A stretch of 64,000 nucleotides of DNA from Dicyema japonicum (taxonomy: Eukaryota > Dicyemida > Rhombozoa > Dicyemidae): assembly GCA_011109175.1 (NCBI GenBank), contig RDEW01000006.1, positions 1,510,133-1,574,132 of the forward strand. The letters are read 5' to 3'. Below, one piece after another: positions 1 to 9,699 of this stretch. The notes under the pieces are model-generated. The model was given only the letters and a program-made list of their open reading frames with translations, had not been told where the DNA came from and did no database searches. The number at the start of each line of letters is the position of its first letter. The stretch's first letter is position 1. Made by a program: the position numbers and the translations under genes.

Positions 1-300
1 TTTTGAAATGCCAGCCCAAAAATAATGATGGAACTAATTGAGGTAGTCTTAGTTTTTCACTAAGAACGCTTTTCCGAACGCCATGCTTAAACAACGTCAT
101 TTTCCTTGGATGGGTGAACGTTGATGAATGTGACGAGGACACGTGTTTCCTTTCAAATGGTGATAAAATTGAGGCCACTACAGTAGCTCTTCTACGAGAC
201 ATTCAATCATTTAAGAACTCTCTCGACGCCTCCGTGCTTCTGATTAAACAGAAGTTTACCACTTAAAAGCAAGTATTAAACTAATCTGTAGTAAAGTGAG
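1..300. other. no supported feature
   Basis: AT-rich sequence upstream of the broken synthetase copy. I see no reading frame or repeat that I can support on either strand. Confidence 0.4.
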
Positions 301-338
301 TTATTTTTCTTGACACATGGAGCAGCTTTTAAACGTGT

Positions 339-968
339 GTGTCAAAAGAGGAGACTGATTTGACGCCTGCTAGAGTGAGCCAATTGGTTATTATGAGGTA
401 TCAGTCGGACTGGCACCACAAGTATGTGAAGAACATCTCAAGGACTCACACGACTGCGACAACTACCAAGATGCTGCATATTCTGGCCCAGAAGGAGTTT
501 AAACCTATGAAGTATTTCTTGATCGACCGTGTATTCAGCAATGAATTAGTGGATGCCACACATTTGGCAGAATTCAACCAAATTGAAGAATCTGATCGAT
601 TATGATATGTCTCTGGTTTGATGGGTTTAGTGACCCCGTTTTCTTTAATAAGTTGGGTTGGTGAGTTTGAGTGAGTTTAGGGATCACGGATCTGCTGTTC
701 AAGGTTGCCTATAATCCATATATGGAACCAAGCATGGAGATATTCCACGACCATAAACGTTAGTGGTGTTGTTATTGTAGAATTAAACAAGTTAATGGAG
801 ATATGGAACAGTGGAGTAATCAGAAGGGAGGTATTGTCACCAATGGGATTCCCCGATAATGTGAATTGTATTGCATGGGAGATTTCATTTGAGAGACCAA
901 CCATGATTTTTTATGAAATGACTAATATACGGATTTGGTGGGACGCCGTGTTGGAGTTAAAAATTTAA
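339..968 (+). pseudogene. phenylalanyl-tRNA synthetase alpha subunit, broken copy
   Basis: The source family (cytosolic FARSA) charges tRNA-Phe with phenylalanine as an alpha2-beta2 enzyme. Three pieces of the class II catalytic core are readable in order but in different frames: RTHTTA followed by [12 protein letters not shown] and [12 protein letters not shown] (about 448-590), FFNKLGW then AYNPYMEPSMEIF (about 640-750), and FPDNVNCIAWEISFERPTM (about 847-904). These correspond to motif 2, the Phe-binding YNPYTEPS-like region and motif 3. The stretch between ETDLTP (about 353) and RTHTTA is far too short for the family, so the segment containing motif 1 is missing. Stops and frame changes lie between the blocks. 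Tiny introns might explain some breaks, but the deletion and substitutions in invariant positions (for example EISFERP where GLSLERP is usual) favour a dead copy. A functional gene should exist elsewhere. Confidence 0.75.
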
Positions 969-1251
969 GGAGTTTTTTGTCAACGGAATTTTAAACACGT
1001 TTACTCTAAGTGAGTTCATTCCCTCTGCAAACACCTGCTATTTGGAAGTTCTATTCCCTCAATTCAAACTCGGATTCAGAAGTCTTTGTTTTGATTGCTA
1101 TTCTTTTCTTTTGATGATTTTCCAAGCCAGAATATCCAGAAATTGGAACAAAGGCTTCCGTAGGAATCTCCACGTCTTCCTTGCCTTGGTTTTGCCTCCC
1201 CATTCCTCGCTTGAGTCTTCTGTGAGAATCAACAAACACAGAACAGTTTAA

Positions 1252-2379
1252 ATGGAAGACTCTTTGAGGTACTCTTCGACATGTCAGATTCAGCACTCTT
1301 CCTGTTCAGTTTTTGTACAGAGGATAAGGAAGGACATTGAAGAAAATGGATTTCCGTATTTGGGGAGGAATTGTGATTATCTCACTCCAATTACTGGTAA
1401 TTAACTATTTTATTTACATATTGTAATTAACTTAATTCATTTGAGGCCACGTGCTTGAGCTCATCATATGAGCAATAATATTGTACTTAGTTCTTTTTAA
1501 ATAACGTGGTTGAATTATGTGATTAGATTATTAAGTTTTGTAGCACAAACTGACTATTCAATAACGACCACATGCTCAAGCTAACTCAATGGCCAATGCT
1601 CGTCTCACATAGATTTTGCAAGTCACGTAATATTTATGTAAAGAATAATGCAATTAAAAAAGTTTTCAGGTTAAAAATTTTGGTCTTTAGATAATAATTT
1701 TACAATTATAAAAATCTTTACTGAATAGATTAGGAGATTTCTTCAAAGAGCCGTATATGTATAGACAATTATGAAGAGCCATATTAGCTATAGTTCTTCC
1801 TAGGCAGAACACACACTCTATATGCATGTAAAAACTCAAAAATAGCTTCTGTCAAGTTTAATTTTTTAATCTTTTTAATTGGTTACAAGTGTTACTAATC
1901 ATTTTATCTCAAGAAGTTCTGAACTCGGAGGTTGATGTCCAAGAGGAACCAGGAGAAACAGCTGTCTTGTCTAGTGATTCGCTTTCTCAAGTTGTATATG
2001 AGGGGAACAGTGAGGGTGATACAAAGGGCCAATTCAGCTTGCATATTAGTGTCAATTAATTACAATTGATTTTCTATGATCTATATTTGATTTGTTGTGT
2101 CACAATTAAAAAATTGATCTGGATGAAGGGTTCATTGATAGAAACCATTTAGCCAGGCGGTCTGGTACTATCTCCAGGAAACGTCTAAGTGAATCTTTGT
2201 TACTTGAGAAAAGTCAACATCATTCTTTAATACTTCCGGAGATATCGTATAGCAGATTCAAGATATATAACGAACAATACCAGAGAGAGGGAGTCTCCTT
2301 GAGGTATGATCGCTGTTTTCACGATTTACCAATAAGCAATCGCACACTGTGTTTGATAGGAGCATCCGTATTAGGGTGA
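1252..2379 (+). CDS. possible multi-exon host gene, unidentified
   Basis: Three coding-looking blocks share the plus strand. Block one starts at ATG 1252 (MEDSLRYSSTCQIQ...) and runs to a GT donor near 1397. Block two (about 1914-2059) is acidic and serine-rich (EVDVQEEPGETAVLSSDS). Block three (about 2113-2379) reads LDEGFIDRNHLARRSG ... PEISYSRFKIYNEQ and ends at a TGA. Gaps between them are several hundred bases, longer than the ultra-short introns elsewhere, and I could not fix the splice sites. I do not recognise a family. No mobile-element motif is visible in these blocks. They may also belong to more than one gene. Confidence 0.3.
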
Positions 2380-3287
2380 CCGTGTCCTGATCCAGGAAAC
2401 TTTCCAGCACTTCAATGAGTTTTTCTCAACACAGTGTCGAAAACTCATGTGACATCAATTCCAAAAATAGGCCTTGAGAGAATCTTTGCTGAATAGTACA
2501 TCAGCTGTTGATCTCTTAGTCCTGAACACACTTTGCTATTGAGTCAAGTACCCTCCACTGATTCTTGGATCCAATTAAGTACGAGCAGGACAAGGATCCT
2601 CCGCAGGATATTTAGAAAGATGACAGGAGGCAAGTTTTCAACAGATCCGGTAGGGTTATTTCCACTCTGGAGTGGTATTAGTACACCCCACTTTTAATGA
2701 CCCTACCCCTACATTTTCCGGATACAAGGCTATAAGGATGGACCGTAGAGAGAAGAGATGGAGATCTGCTCACTCTATTCCAAAAGTACCTCAAATGCAA
2801 AGACATCTCAGAAGTGAGGAAACTTGTTGGGAATCATGAGATTAACGTAATAATCTTGCTAGGAACAACGACAGGAAGACTTTTCCTTGTGTATTTCTAC
2901 GTTCCGCCAATGGTTCCACCCAAATAGCTATTCCATGCGAAACCCATCAATACTGGTTACCTTCGATGAGATCATGAAGATCTAAAGCATCCCTCATGAA
3001 AATCAAACTCAACATGAGAGGGAAACTATTCTTATCGAAAACGGATTCACTTACGATATTGAATGATCCATCGAAAATACAAGGACACCACTCAGAAAGT
3101 CGCTTCGAACACTCTCTCCATATCACTTTCTTTGATAATTGCTTGGTCAGTCTCCTATGAAACAAGAAGCGATCATAATCCGACTGCGGTAAAGATCAGG
3201 GAGAAGCCAACGTGAGGAAAATTCCTAGAAGCTACAATTACGAAGCTACTAATGGAGATTGTTACGCGCAATCTCAGAAGACGGACT
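2380..3287 (+). other. probable 5' part of a decayed LINE
   Basis: No intact frame. Plus-strand fragments lead into the pre-RT region of the LINE piece that begins near 3288, so this is most likely the same element's endonuclease or linker region after heavy decay. I see no catalytic motif that I would stand behind. Confidence 0.25.
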
Positions 3288-3397
3288 GAAGAATCGTTGC
3301 TGGCTATGCCCAAACATTGATTAAATTCTTCGAGTGGTCGTGGGAAGACGGCCTTGATTGAAAAAGAAATCAACTCAAAAAATCTAACCTGATCACT

Positions 3398-4175
3398 TTG
3401 GAAATGAAACTCCGGATTAAAACATTGAATAATGAAATAACAGACAAAGAGCTCATAGGAGAGAGGTTGAAATGTAATCGTGTGCTCACATCAGTAAATC
3501 GAAATCTTACTCCAAGAGAAGTATGGAAAGCTAATCGAAACGTAGTAAAAAGCGAGGAAATATCGTCTGAAGAAAATTACGCTCAAAGAGATGTGAACAA
3601 CTTGATAAAATTCTACACAAAAATTTTCCACAAGGAGCAAAACTATTATCACGCAGAAAATTGAAAAAGTGTCAGTCCCCTCTTCTTTTAGGAGAACGAT
3701 GTGAGGGATACACTACATTCCGCAGACGCCATACTCTCACGGTTATTCTATTAAAAATTTTGGAGACAAGGGAGTTATCTTCCTATGTCGATTTTCAACT
3801 CTTCTATTTATCAGGCACAGATGCGGCCAATATTTAAACCTGGAAGACTAAAAGATTACCCAGCGTCTTTTAGACTGGTGTCACTACTATGTTACATGTA
3901 AAAAATACTGGAGAGGTTTGTGATCGTGAGAATGAGAATAAAAGAATTATGCCTTTTCAACACCCTTATAATATTTCGCGGAACCCAGGTTGGGAAACAC
4001 TGGTGTAGAGGATTGTCCTAAAAGTTGGTTTCATCACCAGACGAATTGAATTGAGACTGAAAACTCTGTTAAATTGAGTTGGCATATATTTAAAGAAAAT
4101 CTTATTAAACAGAGCAGCAATTTTCTTCGTAGCATCAAGAGTGTTCGTCGAAAAATATAACAGATCTCTCAAGAC
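3398..4175 (+). pseudogene. non-LTR retrotransposon RT fragment (copy A)
   Basis: An open stretch (METKL-type basic linker ending at 3664) precedes frameshifted reverse transcriptase domain-0/1 sequence: RPIFKPGRLKDYPASFRLV then LERFVIVRMRIKE on the plus strand near 3820-3940. This is the usual K-P-G-(K)...YRPISLL region of LINE reverse transcriptases. Everything after it is broken by stops and the palm with the catalytic YADD box is absent. The same fragment recurs in the duplicate at 22330-23100. Confidence 0.6.
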
Positions 4176-5017
4176 ACTGTGGTTTGAAACACTAAACCAA
4201 ATCGATAAATCCTCAGATTGAGATATTTTTATGTTAAAAAAGTGAAATTATGAGTGACAAAATGATTATTAAAACCATTTAATCCCTTAAAAACAAAAAG
4301 TTAACTAATCAAGCGATCAAATTATTCTATTATAGGATACATTGGATAGTAAGGAAATCCACAGTTAAATTTCCCACGTGACAGTTTGAAGTATCCAAAT
4401 AAACCCCATGCTTTTCCCCATCCATTTTTGATAAGCCAATACTTTTCACCTTTCATAATTCCATAACCAACAACAGAAATTACATGATTATAGTCCAAGT
4501 TATAACAATTCCTGATATGGTATACTCCTAAAACGTTACATTTATATTTACCTCGGATATAAGCTTGCATGCTTACAAAAGAACCATCAACAAAAACAGT
4601 AATAGGACCAACATTAATGAGATAGTCCATAAGCATTTTTCGTCACCATCAATAAGTTTTTTATAACCAGTCAATTTAAATTTAATATTTGGTTTACCAT
4701 CATATTTACATTTACCCTCCTATAGAGTTATCCCTCGAGAAATTATTACCTTAGCCACATATGGATATCGTTTTTCTGAATTAATTCCTCCGTTATGTTT
4801 AATGTAATTATAAACATCTTCGACAGATCCACCACTGCATCCATGATCTAGACAATCTACTATGTTTTGTTCACTCATAGATTTAAGAATATTGTGTTTG
4901 ATTGCTAAATGTGACTCCAACGTTGCCAACTATATGCATTAAACCAGAGCTTTTCAAAAAATAATTCCCGCGGCACACTAATCGTAAAAAAAATAATCCA
5001 CGGCACACATTAAAAAA

Positions 5018-5428
5018 TTAAATTTTTAAGATGTGTAAAACTAAGGACAAAAATTGAGAATTTAATCCCCAAATTTTTATTAATAATAAAAATAAAATCT
5101 TAATTATTATTGTTTTTGCATATATCATCAATATCAGTCGAATGGTTGACAAAGCCACCCGCATTTCAGCATCAATGTTTCTCAAACTTTCACGTTTGTT
5201 ATATTTCATATTATGCAGCGTAGAAAAACCTGTTTCGCATAAATAGGTCGTTGAAAACTGTAAAATTATGGTCAGTGCTTGTTTTGATAAACTGGGATAT
5301 ATGTTTCGAATATATATCCAGAATTCTCCAATGTCTAACTCCCTCATCATTAATTTTAAAGATCGATCATTAAACAGTGCAATAAGTTCTTCATTTTCTT
5401 TAACAGATAAGTGTTTTGATTCTGACAC
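5018..5428 (-). pseudogene. hAT transposase, C-terminal dimerisation part
   Basis: A 136-codon frame with the hAT C-terminal dimerisation signature: FSTTYLCETGFSTLHNMK followed by RNIDAEMRVALSTI. In full-length transposases this domain follows the catalytic core and drives oligomer assembly. Here it lies only about 140 bases from the end of the N-terminal part, confirming a large internal deletion. The element can only have moved with transposase from another copy. Confidence 0.8.
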
Positions 5429-5571
5429 AAGAAAAGGATTTCGTATCTAAAAATATTTAAAAAATAATAACCCAATCGAATTTTTCAATTTCTAAGTCTG
5501 GAAAATAAGCATCCATTTTGTTTTCCAAAATTATTAAATATTCATTAATCAGTCCCTGTATCGATTCACCA

Positions 5572-6294
5572 TTATATCCTTATTATAATTAAAATATAAA
5601 ATAAACCATTCGTATTAGGAAACATAGTATAATCGCCATCTAAAACCCTTTTTCTCCAAAAACTGATTTTCATTTTCAAAGAATTTAATTTGTCCGTCGA
5701 CGATAAAATAGTCTCAGAACCTCCTTGCATACTTGCAATATTCTCCGACAAAGCACAAATCCGACGAGAAACAGTGTTATCTGACAAAGGTATCTTCATT
5801 ATTTTTTGTTCATATTTATGACCAAACATTGTCCGAGCAATAATACGACAAGCAGGGATTATCAAGTTTTCGCCAATAGTGTGAGGTTTTAGTTGTTTTG
5901 CTATCAATTCTGAGATCAGGTATGAACATTTCAATGATTCCTTTGTGTTTACAAAAGTTTCACTGAACATCATTTGACTAGATCTACGATTCATAGTAAA
6001 AACTAAATAATACTTGTGTTGTTTTTTCAAATGGATAAAATAATCCACAGATTTTTCGGAATAGTCCGGATGCTTGGAAGTAAAATGTCTCTTTAGTTTG
6101 CTAGGAACCATAGCATCATTTGCCAAGACTTCCATACAAATTAGACATTGAGGTAGTTTATTTTTATCTATGCATATAAATCCAAATGACAAATAAGAAT
6201 CTTTATAAGAACGACGAACTGATTTACCCATAACCACGTTGATGCGCACGTTATTAAAAATTATTAAATAATGGTTAACCAATGTAAATGTCAT
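5572..6294 (-). pseudogene. hAT transposase, N-terminal BED zinc-finger part
   Basis: A 240-codon open frame. It contains a BED-type zinc finger: PQCLICMEVLANDAMVPSKL then RHFTSKHPD, giving the C-x2-C...H-x4-H pattern used to bind the element's ends. After it come the sequences typical of ZBED5/SCAND3-like transposases (SYLISELIAKQLKPHTIGE, then VSRRICALSENI). The frame then stops. The RNase H-like catalytic centre that should follow is absent, because this copy is internally deleted. ATG 6294 lies about 150 bases inside the right end, but the family start is more likely the internal Met before GKSVRRSYKD. Confidence 0.8.
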
Positions 6295-7249
6295 TTATTA
6301 TATAATAAAAAAAATGATTATTTTAATTTATTTATCTTTTTAAATTAATTAGGTCAAAAAATGTATATAAATTTATTCAAATTTGTATTTGGCAGGCGGC
6401 ACACTAGAAATTGTCTCGCGGCACACTTAGTGTGACAACCTCTGCATTAAACATTCGTTAACTGCTCCAAATGCATAGCAAGACCCACAAAAACTTCCTT
6501 GCATTTTTATATCAGTTACACAGTTTCGTTTTACCCAACTAAATGATTTGGGATATCTTGTTTTATTAGCATGCACAGTATAATCTTTTAATAATTCAGC
6601 TGTGTATGTTTGATTAGAATAAGAATTAAATTTGAATTTGTTTGGTTTTTTAAATTCCCTTTTTGTCTACAAAAATATATTTTAAATAAACCAGGTCAGC
6701 AAACTGATTAATTCCCAATTCATACAAAAATCTTCCTTTATTGAAAAGTAAATTGTGATTGTCAATGAATCTTAAGTTTTCAGTAAAAATTGCTTTTCTA
6801 ACCTGGAGTTCTAAGCCAGAATAAGATTTATCTGTATAATAGGTAAAAATAAATTTAACTATATTTATCTATGAAATTATTCCATCGGATTTCATAATAT
6901 TCATCGTCTTTAAGTGAATAGTTGATTGATTCGTATTTGAAATGAATTTTAGATGAAATAAAGTTATTAAAAAATGAAACAAGGAAAACTATGTTGATCA
7001 TTTTAATTAATTCTTTCTATTTTTTATTTAATATATATTTTTTTCATTAAAAAATATATTTTTTTGTTTTTATGAGTTTATCGAGACGAATTTGATATCG
7101 CATTATTTTTGCTAGATGGTCATTCCTTGATCCTTCACCAGCTCTTTGGGTTCGTGCTGTGTTCTGGTCACGTTGGATTAGGTCTCCTCTGTTATTAGTG
7201 GTAACTTAGGTTACTCATATAGGAAATAGCCTGGAGACAGACCCAAGGA

Positions 7250-7570
7250 AGACTTGTCTCCTCCGTTCTCCTTCGCTCTCTGCTTTCCGCATCTGTCCGT
7301 AGATTTTCTAGGTCATTGCAGATTTAAATTTCTTCCAATTCCATTAAGATCCTTGTTCAGAGCCACAGAGAGGGTGACTCCTCTGAACGATGGTTTGTTC
7401 TCATTGTTAGACTTACTGTCCATTATTATATTTGCAGAAGCGTTTATGTCTATTCTAAGCACGTGCCCAAACAGTCTCCATCTTGATTCAATAATGTCGA
7501 TGGTTTTAGCCTCTATTGTGCCACAGAGGATAATTACTTTTTTGAAATCTTTTTTGGGCAGCCTAGGCAT
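7250..7570 (-). pseudogene. LINE C-terminal tail (family 1, copy A block)
   Basis: The frame reads SRWRLFGHVLRIDINASANI, then FRGVTLSVALNKDLNGIGR. This is the conserved end of a LINE polyprotein, downstream of RT. The best-preserved copy in the window is 61306-61548, with the same W-R-L-F-G-H motif and FRGRPRTTLP. Only the last 80-100 codons survive. It closes the duplicated block on the right. Confidence 0.7.
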
Positions 7571-7859
7571 ATTAAATTGCGTAATTGTTTTTGATGAAAT
7601 ATATCTATTTTTTAGCTGTGTGACCCTCCCATGTACCCCATTTGTACATAATCACCGTCTTTATATATGAGTTTTATACTCTTATTCTTAGATTTGTTTT
7701 TATTAGTTTTCGTCGACTCCATATCTACTGCATTTTCTTGTGACATCTCTCATTCCAATACATCTCCTCCAAAAAAAAGCTTAAATAACCAAATCACCCC
7801 AACTTGTATTCCAACCCCTATAAAGTCATTCTGCGAATTTCAGAAAATTGAGTAATCAA

Positions 7860-8650
7860 AGGAGACGACTACAATAAGTTTACAATTCATTTGAGTCTTC
7901 TCTAATCCATTAGATTTCTTCATGATGAGGGAAGCAATACCACCAGGACAAATGTTTTGAAGATCTCTGTGAAATTCTGTGAAACTTGTTCAAAATGTAC
8001 GACTGAGAGCATCACTTGATTGATCATAGTGTACATTACGCAATTACTAAGCCAATAACTTCTGGGACTCGTTCACATTAAGTTGTCTCGAAAGCAAGTC
8101 ATCGTTAACAGAATCAATGTCAGAAACTGATCCTTTTATTCACATGATTTTATTGCTTTAGTTTGACGTTACAATCATCATATAGTTTGCAAACTGGCGA
8201 AGATTCTGACCATTGTATTTCTCAACTTCCTCGAATGGGATTGTACCCAACTTTCTAACCTTTACTAAACACTTCTCTTTCTAGCAATTAATGTACAGGG
8301 ACTCTTTTAAGCAGCATCTTCTGCTTAATTAATATCCCCTTTCAACGATTTCCCAACTTTGTTAATCTGGTTCCACAATTCTGTCTCTTTAATTTAAATT
8401 CAAGATTCCCCGAGACCTTGGTTCTGTTAAATTCTTCTCGAGATTCTATCAAAGTCAGAACTCGACATTATAATCTTCACAAAGAATGACGACTTTTCTC
8501 GTCGAGCACTTCTGTTTGAGTTATTTCTTATTCATTCGCAAGTTCAGTTCTTTCGATACCATTCAAAACAGGATCTTGCATTATATCTTCATTAACAAAT
8601 TTATCAATACATTTAATTGACTCAGTCTTTTTAAAACAATTTTAATGGTC
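7860..8650 (-). CDS. possible multi-exon host gene, unidentified
   Basis: Short coding-looking blocks read on the minus strand. The best pair is KQKMLLKR (ending near 8303) and KEKCLVKVRKLGTIPFEEVE onward (to about 8165), joined by removing a GT...AG stretch of 22 nt (GTCCCTGTACATTAATTGCTAG), which restores phase. Before it lies KETELWNQINK and after it GSVSDIDSVNDDLLSRQ. The match in intron size to the securely spliced genes here is why I list it. I do not recognise the protein, several joins are unresolved, and some blocks may be chance frames. Confidence 0.3.
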
Positions 8651-9419
8651 TTCCTTTACTTTGTCATAATGATGGCTTTCCGTAAATTCACAAAAAAATT
8701 TTTTTTTACCAAATCAAGGATATATATCCAAAATAAGCCTTTTTCTATAATAATACTTACGTTCTTGTTTATGCCTGCATCTATGGTAGAAGATGTGCAG
8801 TTGTGTTTTTTGGAAAAAATAAAATTTCAATTTTCAGAAAATTACGTTAAAACGTGGAGCATTATCAATCAGTAAAAAGAACTTTTTTCTGTAACATTTT
8901 AATTCATCACTATGATGACTGATGAAAACATTAAAAAATCCTGTCATTCAAACCCTTTTATTTACATAGTACAATAATTTTCAAATTCAAAATCTTTAAA
9001 AATCTTGGTCTAAGAACTTTCTTTAAATCTGTGATAGCCTTTACTAATTTCAAAATCATTGATTCTAAGCTTTTCACCAAATACTTTAGCTTATGAAATG
9101 ATCTTCAGTAATAAAACCATTAATTTCATCTATTCAATAAGTGAATTATCAAGTTGATGACGTTTACCACTTGGTTCTTGACTTGTTAGTCGTATTTTCA
9201 CTGTTTTCCAACTTTCACGGTATTTTTAGAATTTCTGAAAATGTAGGAATTCCAAAATAGTTCATTTTTATTTCACAGATATAAGATAATTTTCTGAGAG
9301 TCATTTTTTGATGTATTTTTATTTCACAAATATTACTTTTTTATAACAATGTGGTACTGTTAGATTTTAAATGTAAATTCATGCGAATGTAGAATAAAAA
9401 CAAAATAAATTAATCCGAA

Positions 9420-9561
9420 ATATTTAATAAATGTCTTTCGGATTGCGGATTATGAAGTTTCGGTTTTTTAAAGCCTGTTTGTAAGGAAACTTTGTAAAAT
9501 TTTGCTAACTCATAAAAAATTCGGATTATTGAAGTTCAGATTAATAAGGGTTTACTATATT
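9420..9561. mobile_element. pogo/Tigger-like terminal sequence remnant
   Basis: On the minus strand the sequence starting near 9561 reads TATAGTAAACCCTTATTAAT and then CTGAACTTCAATAATCCGAA, closely resembling pogo/Tigger terminal inverted repeats. Further TAATCCGAA and TTCGGATT words recur at 9411-9465. No transposase could be read and no partner end was found, so only a terminal fragment is claimed. Confidence 0.45.
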
Positions 9562-9699
9562 GTGAAATTTCTTCCCTGTAAAAGTGAAGAAAATTCATTC
9601 AATTTACTGAAAATATCGGATAAATATGCTTCTCGTTGCAGCCAAATGAAATCGTTTAAAAATTTACAAAATTGAGATTTGAGTAGATTAAAAAAAATT

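Larger units (their letters stand above)
4945..6444 (-). mobile_element. hAT transposon (ZBED type), both ends and target-site duplication visible
   Basis: The element runs from CAGAGCTTTTCAAAAAAT to ...GTGTGACAACCTCTG, so the ends are short inverted repeats beginning CAGAG, as in hAT elements. It is flanked by an exact 8-bp duplication, CATTAAAC, at 4937-4944 and 6445-6452. The duplicate block has the uninterrupted site (one CATTAAAC) at the homologous position, which proves the boundaries. GC-richer GCGGCACACT motifs recur just inside both ends. At 1500 bp it is internally deleted: the N-terminal and C-terminal transposase pieces remain and the catalytic middle is missing. Confidence 0.95.
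4322..7001 (-). pseudogene. secreted cathepsin-like cysteine protease, copy A, split by a hAT element
   Basis: Peptidase C1A (papain) family, normally a secreted or lysosomal endopeptidase made as a zymogen. From ATG 7001: a signal peptide (MINIVFLVSFF...), an I29 propeptide (WNNFIDKYNKSYSG, LELQVRKAIFTENLRFI, LGINQFADL, REFKKPNKF), then the mature domain with QGSFCGSCYAF (oxyanion Gln and catalytic Cys), GCSGG, NHVISVVGYG (catalytic His) and YWLIKNGWG (catalytic Asn). Introns inferred from frame and family: 6832-6859 (28 nt), 6667-6691 (25 nt), 4720-4749 (30 nt), 4528-4551 (24 nt). The hAT element at 4945-6444 lies directly after NECLM. Downstream there are also 1-base frameshifts (near 4895 and 4633), so this copy is dead although its first half is intact. 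Only this copy keeps a clean C-terminus (NCGFPYYPMYPIIE). Copy B is at 23235-24396. Confidence 0.88.
3288..7527. repeat. segmental duplication, copy A (with hAT insertion)
   Basis: This block matches 22212-24904 in the same order and orientation: LINE RT fragment, cysteine protease gene, LINE C-terminal tail. Long runs are nearly identical, for example the start GAAGAATCGTTGCTGGC and the protease exons. Differences are scattered substitutions and many 1-3 base indels. Copy A is longer because a 1500-bp hAT element sits in the protease. The right edge falls after GCCACAGA; beyond it the two copies differ completely. Confidence 0.9.
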
